Made by a program: the position numbers and the translations under genes. Below are positions 61,401 to 64,000 of a DNA stretch of 64,000 nucleotides, one piece after another. Within the stretch, counting starts at the first letter, position 1, and the number at the start of each line of letters is the position of its first letter. The notes under the pieces are model-generated. The model was not told where the DNA came from and ran no database searches. It was given only the letters and a program-made list of their open reading frames with translations. This DNA is from Styela clava (taxonomy: Eukaryota; Chordata; Ascidiacea; Stolidobranchia; Styelidae): contig NC_135251.1 in NCBI RefSeq assembly GCF_964204865.1, positions 13,578,001 to 13,642,000 on the forward strand. Direction: 5' to 3'.

Positions 61401-63417
61401 ATAGTACGATATACAATTTAGAAAATTATGCACCATCTAAAACTAATCAAAAGCCATATGAGGAGCTGGGGAGGATCGAGTCATTAATTCAATACGAGTG
61501 GAGTTGCACACGAGTGGAGTAATTTGATAAAATTACTCGGGACTCGTACTCAACTAACCGTCAGTGATTTTTTAATTCAGGACTGACTCAAATTCAAACC
61601 GAAACTTGACTCGAATGACCCGTGACTTGACTTGCAAACCCGGGGACCAGGGACTTCTACCCAACACCGTAAATTTCTAATAAAATTTCTTAATTACCAT
61701 TAAGACATAGCTTAGTGCCTTTAATAAGTTTGTAAGTTTCATGTCGATCCAATAATTTTCTTATACTCGGAAGTGGATCGACAACCACAGTGTTAGGATG
61801 ATTTTCCAAATAATTCTGAAAAACAAATATAAAGGATATGACATTAATTTTAATAACTGTTCTATGATTCATCTGCCAGTAAGACTATATATATAATATG
61901 AACACATTAATGCATACTCTGTTATGTTAGAGGTGAATAAAAAGAATTGATTAATCACTTGAATTATTAACAAATCAACGACGATAACAAATAATAATGG
62001 TATTCATTAATTGAATATTCAAAGCAACTGTATCACTTGTGAAAAAATGGTTATAAAAAGAATTGCTTATTGGTGACTTTTCTAGCTACCCAAGGTATCC
62101 CCAATTTCAATCATGATACTGCAGCAGCATTTTATTCTATCCGATTTATTACATCCTGGGTCTGATGGTAGGCGTGGGACAAAATATAGATTTTAACCTA
62201 AGATGTCATTTTAAGTATTAACGTTTTAACCACTCTGCCACCGTTCTCATGAACATGATGACAATATACTGTAAATTGCTGATGAATCACTTGACTTTAC
62301 CGTATATCCTCACATATAAGCCGAATTTAAAATTCAAAAAATAAGTTGCCAAACTGAGGGGTCGGCTTATACACGCATAACTCAGATCGCACTCAAATGG
62401 AATGGCATTATGCTAACTTAATCCCAATAGCTACAACTCAAACCATCTCCTGAGTTCTCACGATAAGAGCATGCGATTGACAGGGTCGGCTTATATGTGG
62501 ATATTTATAAATTCGCCATTTCAAGGTTGCATTTATGGGGGTCGGCTTATGTGCGGTGGTATACAGTACATTATCCATAGACAAACCTCGACATCTTTTA
62601 TATTTTTTTCAGCTCTTTTATTTCCACTCATGGCTTCAATCATACGATCAGTCATCTTATGAATAATTGCATCAAAAGGTTCTTGGGCTTTCATTGTTTT
62701 CGAGAAATCAATCTGAATAGGAATTCACAGGAAATGATTTTTTTTTTGCAAACCATAATTAATATATAAAATTTCATATTTAGCTTCATAGGTGATATTC
62801 GAGATTTCAAATATCAAACAATATTTCTGAATACTTTTGTTATATGAATTTTTTTATGTAAGATTGCTACTTTAAAAAACTACTTTTTGCTTTCATGATA
62901 ACAAGTACATTAGATTAAAAGAAATATTTTTACACAATTCTCATTTTTGTCTTTTGCTCCGAACAGGGTCCTTTACAAGTAGCCATGAAATCTAACGACA
63001 CGTAATGAACTACTATTTTTGTGAACTGTTTTTGGAAGAAAATTCTTTCCGCACCGGCTTGGCCTACCCACTTGATTACAACCTAGGTGAGGTGGTGGGC
63101 ATGCGATCTGAACCCGAGATGTGTATTCTTCGATGGCAACACATAAGTCAACACTTTAACTGTTAGGCCATTGCACCAACAAGAACATAATTTGTTAATG
63201 GGATATACAATAAATGCGATTTATCTTTCTCATGGGGTAATGAAACGGTTCAAGCTTCATGTTCCCCACATAACCCAAGGTTTAATAAATTGGGTAGGAA
63301 ACATTTCAAAGCCTGCTTGTACTGAGCCTTGCTATTAATAACTAAAAAATATTATGAAAAATATTTGCAATAGCATAAAACAGAAAACTCACTTCTTTCA
63401 GTATAGCTCCATGGCTC
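49496..63417 (-). CDS. ITPK1: Inositol-tetrakisphosphate 1-kinase (5' end beyond window)
   Basis: Ten exons in transcript order: 63417-63393, 62712-62587, 61815-61698, 59934-59839, 59245-59205, 53235-53143, 51490-51415, 50848-50778, 50290-50125, 49734-49496. Borders are GT-AG and phases close; 349 residues are visible. The first exon, carrying the N-terminus (about 30 residues in human), is missing to the right of 64000. The ATP-grasp kinase phosphorylates inositol tris- and tetrakisphosphates in the cytosol on the way to inositol hexakisphosphate. Diagnostic blocks: FDAIIHKMTD, ENHPNTVVVDPLPSIRKLLDR, CKKSVAHGSASH, VQRPSLRDFS, IFFNSHD, and the metal-binding end YGVDIIASIETGKQY with IIDVNVFPGYDG, keeping both Asp and the Asn. 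The C-terminal tail after MNHVMKKL is lysine-rich and unlike human. The 25-nt and 41-nt exons are very small. The intron at 53236-59204 is 6 kb. Confidence 0.94.
50308..50640 (+). mobile_element. SINE copy with tRNA-like head and shared tail
   Basis: The head GATGGCCTAAAGGTTAAAGG is A-box-like and GAGTCAAATG is a weak B box. The middle GGCAGGGTGTTAAATTGAG matches 36425; the 3' part TCTCATGCCCGACCTTGACT, GTGGTTTGCCATGT and the closing AAACTCTATCCTAAAT match the 43970 copy. It lies in an ITPK1 intron. Confidence 0.6.
51555..51800 (+). mobile_element. tRNA-derived SINE, best-preserved head
   Basis: GGCTTGGCGACGTGACGCAT and GCTAAGTGTTAGGAATA form the tRNA-like 5' region, and GGTTCGAATCCC is a perfect B box. 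The body continues GTAGGGTGGTTCACGTAACC, GGCTTCCTCCACCATCAAG and AACTGGCTAACTAATCCCAT. It is in an ITPK1 intron, opposite to the gene. Confidence 0.8.
53848..54066. mobile_element. MITE copy E of the GTACCAGGTTAGGG family
   Basis: GTGTGTACCAGGTTAGGGTT at the left and GGGTACACACACTTCTGG at the right. The body, read in reverse, matches copy C (TTCGCCTAC, GGTAGCTAATTTT) and copy D (GGCCATAATTTT). Confidence 0.7.
55375..55550. repeat. GC-richer repeat fragment (GGGCGGCGTACCC ... TATGCCCCTG)
   Basis: GGGCGGCGTACCCAAGGGGG at one end and CTATGCCCCTGAG at the other, with a CCGCCCTTTAAAATGTAAAA centre. It stands out in base composition from the surrounding intron and resembles the end of a MITE or LINE, family unknown. 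Confidence 0.4.
61440..61660. repeat. GAGTC-rich degenerate repeat
   Basis: Repeated GACTTGACTTGC, GACTCGTACTC, CGAGTGGAGT and similar words. The same vocabulary is at 63570-63665, and CAGGGACTTCTACCCAAC near 61645 may be an element end. Confidence 0.5.
62150..62260 (-). mobile_element. tRNA-like SINE head, reverse strand
   Basis: On the minus strand CGGTGGCAGAGTGGTTAAAA is a clear tRNA-like A-box region. It is followed by AGGTTAAAATCTA, a decayed B box, and a pyrimidine-rich end. Not a functional tRNA: no acceptor stem is evident. Confidence 0.55.
62300..62568. mobile_element. MITE with ACCGTATATCCTCACATATA termini
   Basis: The left end ACCGTATATCCTCACATATA followed by AGCCGA has a diverged inverted partner at the right, GTCGGCTTATGTGCGGTGGT followed by ATACAGTA. 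GGGTCGGCTTATA is repeated internally three times. The frame at 62471-62662 overlaps it by chance. Confidence 0.6.
62960..63185 (-). mobile_element. tRNA-derived SINE, reverse orientation
   Basis: On the minus strand TGGCCTAACAGTTAAAGTG (A-box region) and CGGGTTCAGATCGC (B-box region) are about 50 nt apart. They are followed by CCCACCACCTCACCTAGG and a CCGGTGCGGAAAG stretch. It matches the copy at 39745. Confidence 0.7.
63245..63345 (+). mobile_element. SINE fragment, forward orientation
   Basis: CGGTTCAAGCTTCATG, GGTTTAATAAATTGGGTAGG and GAGCCTTGCTATTAATA match the middle of copies at 36425 and 50308. Confidence 0.5.
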
Positions 63418-64000
63418 CTGCAAAAAAAGAACACCAATTAAAATATTCCGTTAAAACAATTGCATATCGTTCAACAATATTCAAAGCATAACATTGTGAA
63501 TCGAGATGAAGTGAATTCACTTACTGAGTAATCTTAACTTACGCTCATAATATCTGTCGGGAGCCCGGTCAATTTTGGGGTCTCTAGTCAAGTCACTAAA
63601 CTCCCAAGTCAAGTCAAATTACCGCTGTTTCGAGTCATGCGTCGAGTCGGGAGTCGTAAAAGGTTTTGTGAACAACAGTGAAATAGATAGTTATGATTCA
63701 CACTGACACAAAGACTTTCATCTCGCCCTAAACTAACCTTATTTTGAATGCCAAACTAAGATTTAATCATAGATTGACAGATCGATAATTTTCTAAACAT
63801 ATTTTGAAATATTGCTACAAAAATCTAGAATAGCCTATTTTTAAAATTTGTCATGGTAAATCATTTTACTCCATTTTTTTCTTGGTAGTTTGAGGACTCA
63901 AAAGCATCTCAGAGTCCTAAGTCAAGTCTCTCTGGCAGTTCCTCAATTATGATATTATAGGATTTACATATTTATCCTGGGGGGGAGAGAAAAGCCAAAT
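63418..64000. other. ITPK1 intron (incomplete), GAGTC-rich repeat
   Basis: The upstream end of the ITPK1 intron preceding the 25-nt exon. It contains a GAGTCAAGTC-type degenerate repeat at 63570-63665 and again near 63915. The missing ITPK1 first exon was not found here on the minus strand. Confidence 0.6.

Noticed and set aside
63537..63565. Possible missing ITPK1 exon ending GAGC before GTAAGT
   Set aside because: The phase does not fit the 25-nt exon and the sequence belongs to a GAGTC-type repeat.
1..64000. Operon-like gene cluster, CRISPR array, integrated virus or other defence system
   Set aside because: Genes are spliced, on both strands and functionally unrelated; no regular spacer array, viral structural gene or prokaryote-like block was seen.

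Overview
This is a piece of an animal nuclear genome. The coding sequence is broken into exons with GT-AG introns, the DNA is AT-rich, and short decayed DNA transposons and tRNA-derived SINEs sit between and inside the genes. The gene products look like deuterostome orthologues. The compact genes, intron-resident hAT-type MITEs and SINE style suggest a tunicate (ascidian); this is an inference without phylogeny, and a stolidobranch such as Styela is only a weak guess.

Layout. 1-7356: no recognisable gene; degenerate repeats, a 674-bp piggyBac-type MITE, a 50-bp minisatellite and a GGTACC-rich patch. 7357-8595 (+): the last three coding exons of an SLC6 neurotransmitter/amino-acid transporter, with the earlier exons not found in the window. 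8596-12097: repeats, including a hAT element with an exact 8-bp target duplication. 12098-18038 (+): complete 7-exon HSD17B7-like 3-ketosteroid reductase. 20145-20450 (+): MYCBP (AMY-1), in a single exon. 22290-28106 (-): complete 7-exon heparan sulfate glucuronyl C5-epimerase (GLCE). 28107-34661: repeat-rich gap with a broken Harbinger-type transposase. 34662-46754 (+): complete 19-exon CMTR1, the cap-1 mRNA 2'-O-methyltransferase, with nested hAT elements in an intron. 49496-63417 (-): ITPK1, inositol-tetrakisphosphate 1-kinase, ten exons seen; the 5' end lies beyond 64000.

The genes are unrelated housekeeping or metabolic genes (sterol synthesis, Myc co-factor, heparan sulfate modification, mRNA capping, inositol phosphate synthesis). 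I see no operon or pathway cluster. MYCBP and GLCE converge, GLCE and CMTR1 diverge, CMTR1 and ITPK1 converge. All exon models were made by eye from splice sites, reading phase and similarity to remembered vertebrate family members; in every gene the phases close exactly.

I did not find a convincing previously undescribed biological system. The most interesting material is in the mobile elements (a shared-TIR MITE family with at least five copies, SINEs with interchangeable heads and a common tail, nested hAT insertions with readable target duplications), plus the intronless MYCBP, the isolated SLC6 3' exons and a 25-nt ITPK1 microexon.
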